Shown: positions 29,656 through 36,729, counted from the stretch's first letter. The stretch is DNA of 47,158 nucleotides from Candidatus Curtissbacteria bacterium (GCA_016183325.1 JACPEV010000001.1:1-47158), one strand, 5' to 3'. Program-made: numbers and translations. The notes: generated by a model from the letters alone, not told the origin.

Positions 29656-30018
29656 TCAAGTACCAATTTTTAGACGAGATCTGTAATCGTCTAGTCTGTT
29701 AATGGCGGTTTTTATTTCTCTTTTGTCTGTCTTTTGTTTCTTTTTCAAAAATGCATGGAGCAGTAAAAATCTCCGGTTAACAACCGCCACATAGAAGATT
29801 CTAATGTTGTCGCCGCCAACAACGCGAAGTTCCCATAGTGGAGTACTTGTTACTTTCTTTGAGTGTGGAGGACCAATCAAAGTGCCAAAATCTTGAAGCA
29901 GTTCTAGGGCTTCTGCTATTTTATTCTGTGTCCTAACATCCAAATTTTGGATAAATTCAAAGACAGGGGAGTTACCTTGAGAGGTTTCATAATAGATAAT
30001 TCTCCATTTTTGATCCAT
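29656..30018 (-). CDS. higB: RelE/HigB-type toxin, second module
   Basis: A 120-residue Gp49-like protein: WRIIYYETSQGNSPVFEFIQ at the N-terminus, then KKVTSTPLWELRVVGGDNIR, IFYVAV and the basic HAFLKKKQKTDKREIKTAIN. WELR and the KKKQKT segment are the usual catalytic region of the HigB/phage-derived family. It precedes its XRE antitoxin on the - strand. The N-terminal part is longer than in the 26911 toxin, so the two belong to different subgroups. Confidence 0.9.
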   Translation of the reverse strand: MDQKWRIIYYETSQGNSPVFEFIQNLDVRTQNKIAEALELLQDFGTLIGPPHSKKVTSTPLWELRVVGGDNIRIFYVAVVNRRFLLLHAFLKKKQKTDKREIKTAINRLDDYRSRLKIGT

Positions 30019-30052
30019 GAACTTTAGTTTAGCATAACAAGGAAGACAACCT

Positions 30053-30080
30053 TAGAGTTTTTGGAGGTGGGGATTTAGGG
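30053..30080. repeat. Direct repeat flanking vapBC 2, left copy
   Basis: TTAGAGTTTTTGGAGGTGGG then GATTTAGGG. The right copy at 30809-30837 reads ATAGAGTTTTTGGAGGTAGG then GGATTTGGG. The two lie just outside the vapC and vapB genes in direct orientation, as would be left by insertion or by recombination around the module. Confidence 0.75.
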
Positions 30081-30105
30081 TTTGCAGAGGGTGCTTTTGG
30101 TGCCG

Positions 30106-30525
30106 TTAAATAATTTCTTCTGCTGTTTTGAAGCCGTTTCTTTTATAAACGCTGTCAAAGCTAAAGATAGCATTAAGTTGTTTCCCATATCTTTCCAAAA
30201 GAGCCATATTATAACAGTCAAAATAAGACGTTCCTTTCTTATTTTGTTTGAAAAACCATTGATCTGCTAAATCTGGTGTATCGTCTTCTAGAGATAGAAC
30301 TGGTAAGCTGGTTTTCCTGGCCTCTTGCAAAAACTTTTTTGCCTCTTTGTGCGAAAGTCTATAGCTTAAAACAGTAACTGTCTCCGCAGTTGTGTAAGGG
30401 GATAAAAAGAATTGAACGCCATTTTCTTTTAAGCTTTTATAAATACTAATAGCTTTTTGACGATTTGAATCAGTCTTTTTAGTTAATGCAACTAAAGCAT
30501 CTGTATCGAGTAGAATATTTAACAT
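30106..30525 (-). CDS. vapC: PIN-domain toxin (VapC-like), second module
   Basis: A 139-residue PIN protein. Acidic positions: LLDTDALVALT (D8), AETVTVLSYR (E about 48), GTSYFDCYNMALLERY (D about 103) and FSFDSVYKRNGF (D about 124). It overlaps the antitoxin stop by one base. It differs substantially in sequence from the VapC at 1939-2355 (LDTDALVA versus IDTSAFAA). Confidence 0.9.
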   Translation of the reverse strand: MLNILLDTDALVALTKKTDSNRQKAISIYKSLKENGVQFFLSPYTTAETVTVLSYRLSHKEAKKFLQEARKTSLPVLSLEDDTPDLADQWFFKQNKKGTSYFDCYNMALLERYGKQLNAIFSFDSVYKRNGFKTAEEII

Positions 30526-30770
30526 TATCTCTTTTTAGGTGCGCCATAGAGATAATGATCAATATTGGCAGATAAATTCTTTGGGCCACCTTTTAAGTTT
30601 AATTTAATTAAGGAATCTAAAGAGTTACCTCTTCGTTTTTTTTCTGCGACATGAAGCCCATCAGATATAAAGCCACGATATAAATTAGCCAAACTTTGTT
30701 TCTTGCTTCTGGCAACACTTTTAGCTCTTTCATGCAGAGTTTCTGGAATATATATTTGGGTCCTAATCAT
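30525..30770 (-). CDS. vapB: Ribbon-helix-helix antitoxin (VapB-like), second module
   Basis: An 81-residue protein: MIRTQIYIPETLHERAKSVA forms the RHH strand and first helix; ANLYRGFISDGL forms the second. The C-terminal part ends ANIDHYLYGAPKKR, similar in position to VDEVIYGLKK of the first VapB. An operator-like inverted repeat lies 11 bp upstream of the start. Confidence 0.88.
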   Translation of the reverse strand: MIRTQIYIPETLHERAKSVARSKKQSLANLYRGFISDGLHVAEKKRRGNSLDSLIKLNLKGGPKNLSANIDHYLYGAPKKR

Positions 30771-30780
30771 ATATTTGTAG

Positions 30781-30797
30781 TATACAGCTGATGTATA
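30781..30797. promoter_or_regulatory. Inverted repeat upstream of vapBC 2, probable operator
   Basis: TATACA-gctga-TGTATA. It uses the same TATACAGC word as the perfect palindrome before vapBC 1 (1636-1655), which supports a shared RHH operator type. Confidence 0.6.
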
Positions 30798-30808
30798 TAT
30801 TTTGTCAA

Positions 30809-30837
30809 TAGAGTTTTTGGAGGTAGGGGATTTGGGA
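30809..30837. repeat. Direct repeat flanking vapBC 2, right copy
   Basis: See the left copy at 30053-30080. This copy is continuous with the promoter and start of a truncated YchF-like gene (30843 onward), so it may be the ancestral upstream region of that gene. Confidence 0.7.
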
Positions 30838-30842
30838 TTCTC

Positions 30843-30912
30843 TGATATAATTTCAAAATATATGGCACAGGTCTCATATGGGATAGTGGGATTGCCAAAT
30901 GTTGTCCTTCAC
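30843..30912 (+). pseudogene. Promoter and first codons of a YchF-like GTPase gene, truncated
   Basis: The ATG at 30862 opens MAQVSYGIVGLPNV, like the start of YchF/Obg-family GTPases (IGIVGLPNVGKST), but the Walker A GKST is missing because a REP-like sequence (GTCCTTCACTCCGTTCAGGG) begins at that point. The preceding 22 bp (30843-30864) recur identically at 47099-47120. Confidence 0.6.
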
Positions 30913-30979
30913 TCCGTTCAGGGTAAAGTTCGTCGACGCTTTTTAATGCGCTTTTGAAGAAGTCACACAGGAGCAAATT

Positions 30980-31057
30980 ATGATGAAAAACAGTGTTATG
31001 CTTATATTGTGGTTATGGCTATTATTACTTCTAAAAATGGAATCTCGATTCGACTAA
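30980..31057 (+). CDS. Possible hydrophobic leader peptide
   Basis: A 25-residue frame, MMKNSVMLILWLWLLLLLKM then ESRFD, with a Shine-Dalgarno sequence (AGGAG at 30970-30974) 5 bp before its ATG. It overlaps the start of the toxin-like gene at 31015 in another frame. It may couple translation of that gene or be chance. Confidence 0.25.
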   Translation: MMKNSVMLILWLWLLLLLKMESRFD

Positions 31058-31302
31058 CTGAAGAGCGATGGAAACATATTGTTTTGCTTCATCCGAACCT
31101 AGCCGATAAGCAGACTCAAGTTCTTGATGCGGTTAAAGATCCCGACTATATTTTTAGGGGCAAAGCCGATGAATTGTTGGCAGTCTCCAAACTTTCAGCA
31201 AGGGTATACCTTGTGGTAGTATATAAAGAGGTAAAACGAATGGTTTTATCATTACCGCATATGACACCACAGATGTACGATGGTTATTTAAAAAGAAGTT
31301 AA
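31015..31302 (+). CDS. Small toxin-like protein paired with DUF2283
   Basis: A protein of about 95 residues from the ATG at 31015; a GTG at 31009 is also possible. GISIRLTEERWKHIVLLHPN, then VLDAVKDPDYIFRGKADELL and YLVVVYKE, resembles the BECR-type nuclease proteins often annotated as DUF4258 or PBECR-like (HI...HPE, PD.I, VVY.E). Immediately downstream (1-bp gap) is a DUF2283 protein, a frequent partner. Toxin activity is inferred from family and arrangement. Confidence 0.7.
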   Translation: MAIITSKNGISIRLTEERWKHIVLLHPNLADKQTQVLDAVKDPDYIFRGKADELLAVSKLSARVYLVVVYKEVKRMVLSLPHMTPQMYDGYLKRS

Positions 31303-31303
31303 T

Positions 31304-31543
31304 ATGGAGCAAGGATTCATAAATAATGTTTTGCCAAAACTTGGACTGCGTTATCTCAGAGAGATGAGCAAGCCACCTTTGTGGTTTTCGTATGATAGAG
31401 AAGGAGATGCTGTGCATGTAATTTTTGAAGATGCAAAAAAATCCGATAAAGCTGCTTTAGATAGGGACGATGTCATTGTTACTAAAAGAGGTAAAAGAAT
31501 AATCAATATGACAATTCTTAACGCCAGCCGTTTTATTCACTAG
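31304..31543 (+). CDS. DUF2283 family protein, possible antitoxin
   Basis: A 79-residue protein. WFSYDREGDAVHVIFEDAKK then DDVIVTKRGKRIINMTILNA-SRFI matches DUF2283 (Y D.e.D..yI.f, iil..d..g.i.gieIl.AS). DUF2283 genes commonly pair with small DUF4258-like or BECR-like genes. The N-terminal 25 residues (GFINNVLPKLGLRYLREMSK) are an extension that might contact the partner. Confidence 0.82.
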   Translation: MEQGFINNVLPKLGLRYLREMSKPPLWFSYDREGDAVHVIFEDAKKSDKAALDRDDVIVTKRGKRIINMTILNASRFIH

Positions 31544-31749
31544 TTTCTCCACTGCGTTTTTTTCCACTTCCGAAGTGGATTGAATTGACACATCGGGATT
31601 TATATATTTCTTCGAAAAGAATTATTGTTGATAGAGATGAGTTTGGGAGGCCAGTCCATTTGAGGTCGCTACATATGAGTGTTTAACCGAACTTATCTTG
31701 GGACTTGAATTATGTGGTCGGTTAGTGTTAGAGTAATAGTACTAAAATC
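31544..31749. other. Spacer with REP-like palindrome and a decayed small frame
   Basis: TCCACTTCCGAAGTGGA followed by TTGACACATC (31571-31597) is a REP-like palindrome with the TTGACACAT right end seen at 13943. From 31618 a frame encodes RIIVDRDEFGRPVHLRSLHM and stops at 31683-31685. It resembles the end of the small frame at 32413-32517 (RLILQRDEFGRIIHSKAP), so it may be a related remnant. Confidence 0.5.
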
Positions 31750-31785
31750 TCCTGCGACACCGCAAGGTCTTCGCAGGATTTTTTT
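31750..31785 (+). terminator. Intrinsic terminator
   Basis: TCCTGCGA and TCGCAGGA form a perfect 8-bp stem with inner ACC/GGT pairing, followed by TTTTTTT. It separates the toxin-antitoxin island from the NYN gene. Confidence 0.8.
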
Positions 31786-31798
31786 GTGTTAGAGATTG

Positions 31799-31804
31799 TA
31801 TAAT
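31799..31804 (+). promoter_or_regulatory. -10 box of the NYN-domain gene
   Basis: TATAAT lies 7 bp before the ATG at 31812, so the transcript would be leaderless. The -35 region overlaps the terminator U-tract and has only a weak match. Confidence 0.55.
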
Positions 31805-31811
31805 CGTTGCA

Positions 31812-32366
31812 ATGAAAAAGCAGCGTTGCATTATTCTGATTGATGGGAGTAACTTTTATTTTAAGTTAAAAGACTTGAGACTTCAGCGCTTGCTGGAATT
31901 CGATTTTTCTAGCTTCTCAAAATATTTGGCTCGAAATTGCGAGATTAAAGATTCAATTTATTATATCGGGGCAGTTCGGACTGATGGTACTGAAAAAACC
32001 TTCAAGTTGTTCAAAGCTCAGCGAAAGCTATTAATGCACCTAAAAAGGAATAAATTCAAATATTCTTTAGGTTATCTTCTCAAATCAGACGGTAAATTCC
32101 GCGAGAAAGGTGTAGACGTTAATATCGCAGTTGATATTTTAGTGGCAGCTTACGAGAATTTGTGCGATACAGTAATTTTAGTTTCTTCTGATACTGATTT
32201 ACTACCAGCAGTTAAAAAAGCTAAAGAAAAGAATAAAAAAATCGAATATGTCGGTTTTTCTCACCAACCGAGTGTTGCTATGGTTGCCAATTGTTCCACC
32301 TCAAGATTACTAACTAAGTACGATTTGATGCCTTTTACTTTGGGGAATAAGAGGAGGGGAAAGTGA
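31812..32366 (+). CDS. NYN-domain (LabA/DUF88) putative RNase
   Basis: A 184-residue NYN protein of PIN-like fold. The acidic metal-binding motifs are IILIDGSNFYFKL (D11), KGVDVNIAVDILVAAYENLC (D about 102 and 109) and ILVSSDTDLLPAVKKAKEKN (D about 126 and 128). LabA-type members are thought to be endoribonucleases or nucleic-acid regulators. It stands alone after a terminator. It is not obviously paired with an antitoxin, although a 34-residue frame follows at 32413. Confidence 0.9.
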   Translation: MKKQRCIILIDGSNFYFKLKDLRLQRLLEFDFSSFSKYLARNCEIKDSIYYIGAVRTDGTEKTFKLFKAQRKLLMHLKRNKFKYSLGYLLKSDGKFREKGVDVNIAVDILVAAYENLCDTVILVSSDTDLLPAVKKAKEKNKKIEYVGFSHQPSVAMVANCSTSRLLTKYDLMPFTLGNKRRGK

Positions 32367-32412
32367 ATCTTTCTGTAGGGATGGCCATTACACTATCCCA
32401 ACTTTAGTATTT

Positions 32413-32517
32413 ATGTTTAGACTCAAACCACCAAAGCCTAATAAGGCAAGGTTGATTTTGCAAAGAGATGAGTTCGGTAGGATCATTCACTCTAAAGCTC
32501 CTCAAATTAATATTTAA
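32413..32517 (+). CDS. Possible 34-residue basic protein
   Basis: MFRLKPPKPNKARLILQRDE then FGRIIHSKAPQINI. A frame with a similar RDEFGR core is found 0.8 kb upstream (31618-31685), which hints at a real small protein family or a decayed duplication. It overlaps nothing else and follows the NYN gene by 46 bp. Confidence 0.35.
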   Translation: MFRLKPPKPNKARLILQRDEFGRIIHSKAPQINI

Positions 32518-32597
32518 ATTCCAATTTCAAAGTGCCGGGGGACCTATAGCGCCAAAGGCAGCCAGCCTCAAAATTGGCCGGGGTAATATAATAATAC

Positions 32598-32649
32598 GTC
32601 CAAAAATATGTGTTTTTGGACACAACTCTGCCATAAATTATGCTAATAT
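32598..32649 (+). promoter_or_regulatory. Promoter and inverted repeat of the CRP/FNR gene
   Basis: GTCCAAAAA-tatgtg-TTTTTGGAC is a perfect 9-bp inverted repeat (32598-32621). TTGGAC at its right edge can serve as -35, and TAATAT (32644-32649) as -10. The start ATG at 32657 is 7 bp after the -10, so the mRNA is probably leaderless. Repression by a protein bound to the inverted repeat is plausible. Confidence 0.6.
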
Positions 32650-32656
32650 TTCACCA

Positions 32657-33361
32657 ATGAATCATTCACAATATTTAAAAGACATAGATGTGTTCGAACA
32701 GTTAACAAAGAATGAATTAAGAAATATCCATGACGCGAGAGTCTGTAAGAATTTGGCAAAAGGTGAAATCGTTTCTGAACCGGGACAATGTGACAATAAA
32801 GTCTACGTTGTAGAGCAGGGCCAAATAAGGTTGTACTATTTGGCCCAGGATGGAAGAGAACAGACTCTTGATATTCTTCCTCGTGGCGCTTTTTTTGGTG
32901 ATATTGCCCTTGATTCAAATATCGAGGCATATTGTGCATTTGCGGCTGCAGAACAAACTGGCACGACTGTTTGCATTTTAAAAAAGGATGATTTCTTTAA
33001 ACTTGTGTCCACTAGACCAAAGCTGGCATTAAAAATTATTTCTGATCTTGCACAAAGGCTTTCCTATGCCCAGGAAAAAATCTCCAAACTTACTCTTGCC
33101 GACGCTAAAGCAAGACTTATATCAGAATTATTCAGACTTGGGAAGAATTTCGGAACAGAAGATGAAAAATCAATTCAGCTCAAAAGGAGATTTACCCATG
33201 AACAGTTGGCAAACCTTATCGGGACAACTCGCGAAACAGTAACCAAAACAATTAAAGCAATCAATGACGATTGTCCAGGATGTATCGCCCAGGATAAAAA
33301 TCACTACCTGGTTATTAACAAACATATGGTATTAGAGGTAATAAGCGGAGCTTTTCCTTGA
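32657..33361 (+). CDS. CRP/FNR-family transcriptional regulator
   Basis: A 234-residue regulator from the ATG at 32657; the frame is open further upstream, but that part reads through the promoter. The N-terminal cyclic-nucleotide-binding-like barrel includes EPGQCDNKVYVVEQGQIRLY and the GAFFGDIAL turn. The dimer helix is followed by an HTH: RRFTHEQLANLIGTTRETVT then KTIKAI. The FNR four-cysteine cluster pattern is absent; scattered cysteines (C33, C46, and a CPGC near the C-terminus) could sense redox state. It precedes the thiol-disulfide genes, so control of them is a fair inference. Confidence 0.9.
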   Translation: MNHSQYLKDIDVFEQLTKNELRNIHDARVCKNLAKGEIVSEPGQCDNKVYVVEQGQIRLYYLAQDGREQTLDILPRGAFFGDIALDSNIEAYCAFAAAEQTGTTVCILKKDDFFKLVSTRPKLALKIISDLAQRLSYAQEKISKLTLADAKARLISELFRLGKNFGTEDEKSIQLKRRFTHEQLANLIGTTRETVTKTIKAINDDCPGCIAQDKNHYLVINKHMVLEVISGAFP

Positions 33362-33422
33362 ATAAAATCTTTGTGACCTAACACACATCCTTCCTCCTAT
33401 GTTTGGGCGTAAAATTCGTTTG

Positions 33423-33674
33423 ATGAAAAATGTTAAGATCTATACAACATCGACATGCTATTGGTGCCAGGCAGTAAAGGAATTTTTTAAAGGGAAAGGT
33501 ATTAAATTCAAAGAGGTAAATGTTTCCGCAAGTCCTATTGCACAATTTGAAATGATTAAGAAATCAAAGCAGACGGGAGTTCCTGTAATAGATATTAATG
33601 GGCAAATTATTGTAGGCTTTAATCGCTCGGCGATTGAGGCGGCTTTAAAAGGGGAAAAATTAACCAAAATCTAA
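33423..33674 (+). CDS. Glutaredoxin-like protein
   Basis: An 83-residue protein from the ATG at 33423 (the ATG at 33399 is an alternative). MKNVKIYTTSTCYWCQAVKE contains the redox CYWC, followed by GVPVIDINGQIIVGF with the cis-Pro and substrate-binding segment. It resembles NrdH/Uxx-type glutaredoxins, which reduce disulfides using glutathione-like thiols or thioredoxin reductase. It overlaps the next gene by one base. Confidence 0.92.
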   Translation: MKNVKIYTTSTCYWCQAVKEFFKGKGIKFKEVNVSASPIAQFEMIKKSKQTGVPVIDINGQIIVGFNRSAIEAALKGEKLTKI

Positions 33675-34228
33675 TGAATTCAAAAGCAATTATTGGTATT
33701 GGCATTGTAATTGTTTTGGTAGTTTTAGGATTCTTTGTTTTCCGAGATAGTCGATCGGTTAGTCAATCAACTGGTGAATCAACATCTCCCCGCCCAGTTA
33801 GTGAACAAGCTCCTGACTTTTCTCTTGAATCCTTTGAGGGTGAAATCGTAAGTCTTGCCAATCAACAGGGCAAGGCAGTTTTTGTCGATTTCTGGGCAGC
33901 TTGGTGCCCGTTTTGCGTGGAGGAGATGACTGAGATTGAAAAGATCTCCCAAGAATTCAAAGAAGAGCTAGTTGTTCTAGGCATCCATCGCTCCGAAACC
34001 GAAGATATCGAAACTGGAAGTAAATTCGCCAAAGAGAGAGGTGTCACATACCCTCTCTTAAAAGATACTGATGGCAGTGTTTATAAGGCTTATACAGGTG
34101 GCCGTAACTTTATGCCCACTGCTGCCTTTATAAATAAGGAGGGAAAGGTTATCAAATTCTTATATGGTCCTAAGACGCAAGACCAGATGAGACAATATGC
34201 TCGCGAAGCTCTTGGCCAGACCAATTAA
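33674..34228 (+). CDS. TlpA/ResA-like membrane-anchored thioredoxin
   Basis: A 184-residue protein. An N-terminal anchor (AIIGIGIVIVLVVLGFFVF, about 5-23) and a short linker precede a thioredoxin domain (about 46-180) with the redox motif WAAWCPFCVEEM (CPFC) and the cis-Pro MPTAAFI. It likely faces outward and receives electrons from CcdA (46217-46960). LGIHRSETEDIE with a central insert is typical of TlpA-like proteins. Its 3' end overlaps the DUF3179 gene by 32 bp. Confidence 0.92.
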   Translation: MNSKAIIGIGIVIVLVVLGFFVFRDSRSVSQSTGESTSPRPVSEQAPDFSLESFEGEIVSLANQQGKAVFVDFWAAWCPFCVEEMTEIEKISQEFKEELVVLGIHRSETEDIETGSKFAKERGVTYPLLKDTDGSVYKAYTGGRNFMPTAAFINKEGKVIKFLYGPKTQDQMRQYAREALGQTN

Positions 34229-35204
34229 TTTGATTTTAATAGTGGCGCTAATAGCTTTAGCTATTTTTGTGATAGCAAGGCTGGGATTATTCGGTCAAAG
34301 AGCCAGTGAAGTCACATCAGACATTACAAGTAAAGCCATAGGCGGTGGATTTGAATTCACAGAAGATCAAAAAATGAAGGCCAAAATTCCTTTTTCCGAA
34401 CTTAGATCCGGCGGTCCGCCGAAAGACGGAATTCCCTCAATAGACAATCCCAAATTTATATCGTTGTCCGAAGCGGATAAATTTCTAGAAGAGGACGATC
34501 CGGTTCTCGGACTCGATTACAAAGGCATAGCTCGAGCCTACCCTCACCGAATTATGAACTGGCACGAGATTGTCAATGATACGGTTGCCGGCGACCCAAT
34601 TCTGGTGACTTATTGCCCTTTATGTTTTACCGGCATTGCCTTTGAGCGAAAAATTGACGGGCGCCAAACGACCTTTGGTGTCTCCGGTAAGCTCTACAAA
34701 TCAAACTTGGTAATGTACGATCGAGCAACCGAAACTCTCTGGAATCAGTTAGGAGGAGAAGCAATAATAGGCGAGCATCTTGGTAAAAAACTCAAACAAG
34801 TTCCGCTTGAGACTATCACTTGGGATGACTGGAAGAAAAAGCATCCAAATACAGAAGTCTTATCAACTGACACTGGATTCAGTCGAAATTACGGCCAAAA
34901 TCCATATGTTGGTTATGAAACCGACAGGGATACTTTTGGGACAGTATTTGAAGATGATAGGCTGCATCCAAAAGCCAAAATTTGGGGGATCGAAATTGAT
35001 GAGAAATTCAAGGCCTACTCTGATGAAGCTCTAAGTGGAGTTGGAGATTTAAATGACAGCTTCGCTGGTAAAAATCTTAAAATTTCAAGGGGTCAAGACG
35101 GGGCAGTGACAATTACTGATGAATCTGGTAAAGATTTAGTTCCCACCATATCCTTCTGGTTTGCGTGGTTTGCCTTTCATCCCGAAACAGAACTTTACAA
35201 ATGA
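34197..35204 (+). CDS. DUF3179 domain protein, membrane anchored
   Basis: A 335-residue protein. An N-terminal membrane helix (PINLILIVALIALAIFVIARL) precedes the DUF3179 domain: DPVLGLDYKGIARAYPHRIM then NWHEIVND, VTYCPLCFTGIAFER, TFGVSGKLYKSNLVMYDRAT and WNQLGGEAIIG. The CPLC motif is a hallmark of the family and may bind metal or take part in disulfide chemistry; the function is unknown. The start ATG at 34197 lies inside tlpA, so the two are translationally coupled. Confidence 0.92.
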   Translation: MLAKLLARPINLILIVALIALAIFVIARLGLFGQRASEVTSDITSKAIGGGFEFTEDQKMKAKIPFSELRSGGPPKDGIPSIDNPKFISLSEADKFLEEDDPVLGLDYKGIARAYPHRIMNWHEIVNDTVAGDPILVTYCPLCFTGIAFERKIDGRQTTFGVSGKLYKSNLVMYDRATETLWNQLGGEAIIGEHLGKKLKQVPLETITWDDWKKKHPNTEVLSTDTGFSRNYGQNPYVGYETDRDTFGTVFEDDRLHPKAKIWGIEIDEKFKAYSDEALSGVGDLNDSFAGKNLKISRGQDGAVTITDESGKDLVPTISFWFAWFAFHPETELYK

Positions 35205-35881
35205 ACCAGTTTGCTTCACGAGATCAAGTCTCCAGCCTGGACAGGATAGCAATAGAAGACTTCGGTATTGATATCCTGCAGATGATGGAAATTGCCGGAA
35301 GTAGTTTTGCTCGTATTGTCAAAAATTTTTTAAAAGATTTAAACCACAAGCATATTCTAGTTCTTAGTGGAGCAGGCAATAACGGCGGAGATGGTTTGGC
35401 GGCGGCAAGATACTTGGCAAATTGGGGGTCAGAAGTTAAGGTAATCTTGGCCAAAACCGATTTGAAGCCGGCAGCGAAACACCAGCTAGCAATTCTTGAA
35501 AAAATGGGCATCGAAAGTACGGTGTCTCCTGTTAAACTGTTAAAAGCCGACCTTGTGGTCGATGCGCTTTTAGGTTACAACCAAATTGGCACCCCGAAGC
35601 CACCATATGACGATCTGATAACTCAGGCAAACGGTATGCATACCCCGATTTTTGCTTTTGATAATCCATCCGGCTTGGATATCGATAGCGGCAATCCTTC
35701 CTATCCGACAATAAGAGCACACACAACAATCACGCTTGCCGCTATCAAAAAAGGCCTTGTTGCAGAAGTTGCCAAAGAATATGTAGGAAATATTGAATTA
35801 GTCGATTTAGGGATTCCAAGAATAGCCTACGAAAAGACGAGTCTTGACTACCCCTTTGATGGTAGCAATTTGTTAAACTGA
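35201..35881 (+). CDS. nnrE: NAD(P)H-hydrate epimerase (YjeF N-terminal domain)
   Basis: A 226-residue protein from the ATG at 35201, which overlaps the DUF3179 stop in ATGA. It has the YjeF_N motifs MMEIAGSSFARIV, VLSGAGNNGGDGLAAARYLA, ADLVVDALLGYNQIG and DNPSGLDIDSG. The enzyme epimerises damaged NAD(P)HX so that a dehydratase can repair it. The NnrD dehydratase partner, often fused, is not in this window. Its presence beside redox proteins fits heavy NADPH use. Confidence 0.93.
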   Translation: MNQFASRDQVSSLDRIAIEDFGIDILQMMEIAGSSFARIVKNFLKDLNHKHILVLSGAGNNGGDGLAAARYLANWGSEVKVILAKTDLKPAAKHQLAILEKMGIESTVSPVKLLKADLVVDALLGYNQIGTPKPPYDDLITQANGMHTPIFAFDNPSGLDIDSGNPSYPTIRAHTTITLAAIKKGLVAEVAKEYVGNIELVDLGIPRIAYEKTSLDYPFDGSNLLN

Positions 35882-35888
35882 AGTAGAG

Positions 35889-36101
35889 ATGCCACTATCA
35901 TTAGTTGGATTTTTCCTGGTAACTCTAGGCGAAATAATGATCGGTTATACGGTTATCAAAGTTCATGGCAGAGTTGCCAAAGAACACAAAATTGACAACC
36001 CTGTAATTTCTGAAATGTCCAGGGAGAGAAAAATTGCAATATCGGGGATCGTTTTAATTATACTTGGCTTTATACTTCAGCTACCGGAGAAATTTCTTTA
36101 A
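35889..36101 (+). CDS. Small two-helix membrane protein
   Basis: A 70-residue protein with membrane helices at about 3-24 (LSLVGFFLVTLGEIMIGYTV) and 48-66 (KIAISGIVLIILGFILQL), joined by a charged loop (HGRVAKEHKIDNPVISEMSR). Family unknown. It follows nnrE by 7 bp and ends 4 bp inside the convergent DUF1684 gene. Confidence 0.68.
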   Translation: MPLSLVGFFLVTLGEIMIGYTVIKVHGRVAKEHKIDNPVISEMSRERKIAISGIVLIILGFILQLPEKFL

Positions 36102-36643
36102 GAGCTAAATTTTTTCTCCCCCGCTTCAATTCTAACTGGTAATTTGTTCTCTTCAGGCGTAATTGGACAACCCCAATTGTCATTGTAGGAACTGTAAGGG
36201 TTGTAGGCGTAATTAAAATCGATTACTAATTTTATCTTTCCTTGTCCTGAGCTTGTCGAAGGATCAATTTGCAACATTCGGCCATTTTCGTAAGTTTCTT
36301 TTCCGGTTGTTTGATCTTTAAATAAAAGATAATATTGATACTGTTCTTGCTCGGGATCTTCAAAAACAATCGATTCAACTTCGCGGCCGTCAACCTTGAA
36401 CTTTATTTTTCCCGCCCTCAGGTAAATCTGTTCGTCGCCATCAGTCGTTCTGATAATAACTTTTTGGCCAACGCCTTCAATATTTTTATCAAGCGGCAGT
36501 TCAAAATAAAGTTTTGGGTTTGGTGGAAAATAGACGAGACCCTTAAAATTCTTTTTCTGTTCCTCGGTCAGTGGGGACGCAACATCCTGTTTCCAGTGTT
36601 TATCTTTGTCTTTTCTGAATTTAATTAATTTGGATGCATCCAT
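36098..36643 (-). CDS. DUF1684 family protein with an in-frame REP insertion
   Basis: A 181-residue DUF1684 protein: KFRKDKDKHWKQDVASPLTE, GLVYFPPNPKLYFEL, and the conserved end FNYAYNPYSSYNDNWGCPIT then PEENKLPVRIEAGEK. Function unknown. Between GRMLQI and KIKLVIDFNY it carries DPSTSSGQG, the translation of a REP palindrome (36239-36264). The insertion keeps the frame and adds about 8-9 residues to a loop, so the protein is probably still made. Confidence 0.9.
   Translation of the reverse strand: MDASKLIKFRKDKDKHWKQDVASPLTEEQKKNFKGLVYFPPNPKLYFELPLDKNIEGVGQKVIIRTTDGDEQIYLRAGKIKFKVDGREVESIVFEDPEQEQYQYYLLFKDQTTGKETYENGRMLQIDPSTSSGQGKIKLVIDFNYAYNPYSSYNDNWGCPITPEENKLPVRIEAGEKKFSS
36239..36264. 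repeat. REP palindrome inside the DUF1684 coding sequence
   Basis: TCCTGAGCTTGTCGAAGGA has inverted TCC/GGA ends and a TTCGACAAGCTC core (as read on the - strand). The same word is in the intergenic cluster at 18568-18586. Read on the coding strand it gives DPSTSSGQ. Confidence 0.85.
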
Positions 36644-36729
36644 ATCAAGCGAATTATAGTTTAAACAAGCATAACATTATGTGCTCCAAGTCACAGTCTA
36701 AAAGTTTACTAATGATTATTATATGAGGC

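Noticed and set aside
30767..30976. 69-residue - strand frame upstream of vapB 2
   Set aside because: It covers the operator, the direct repeat and a REP-like sequence and has no protein family features.
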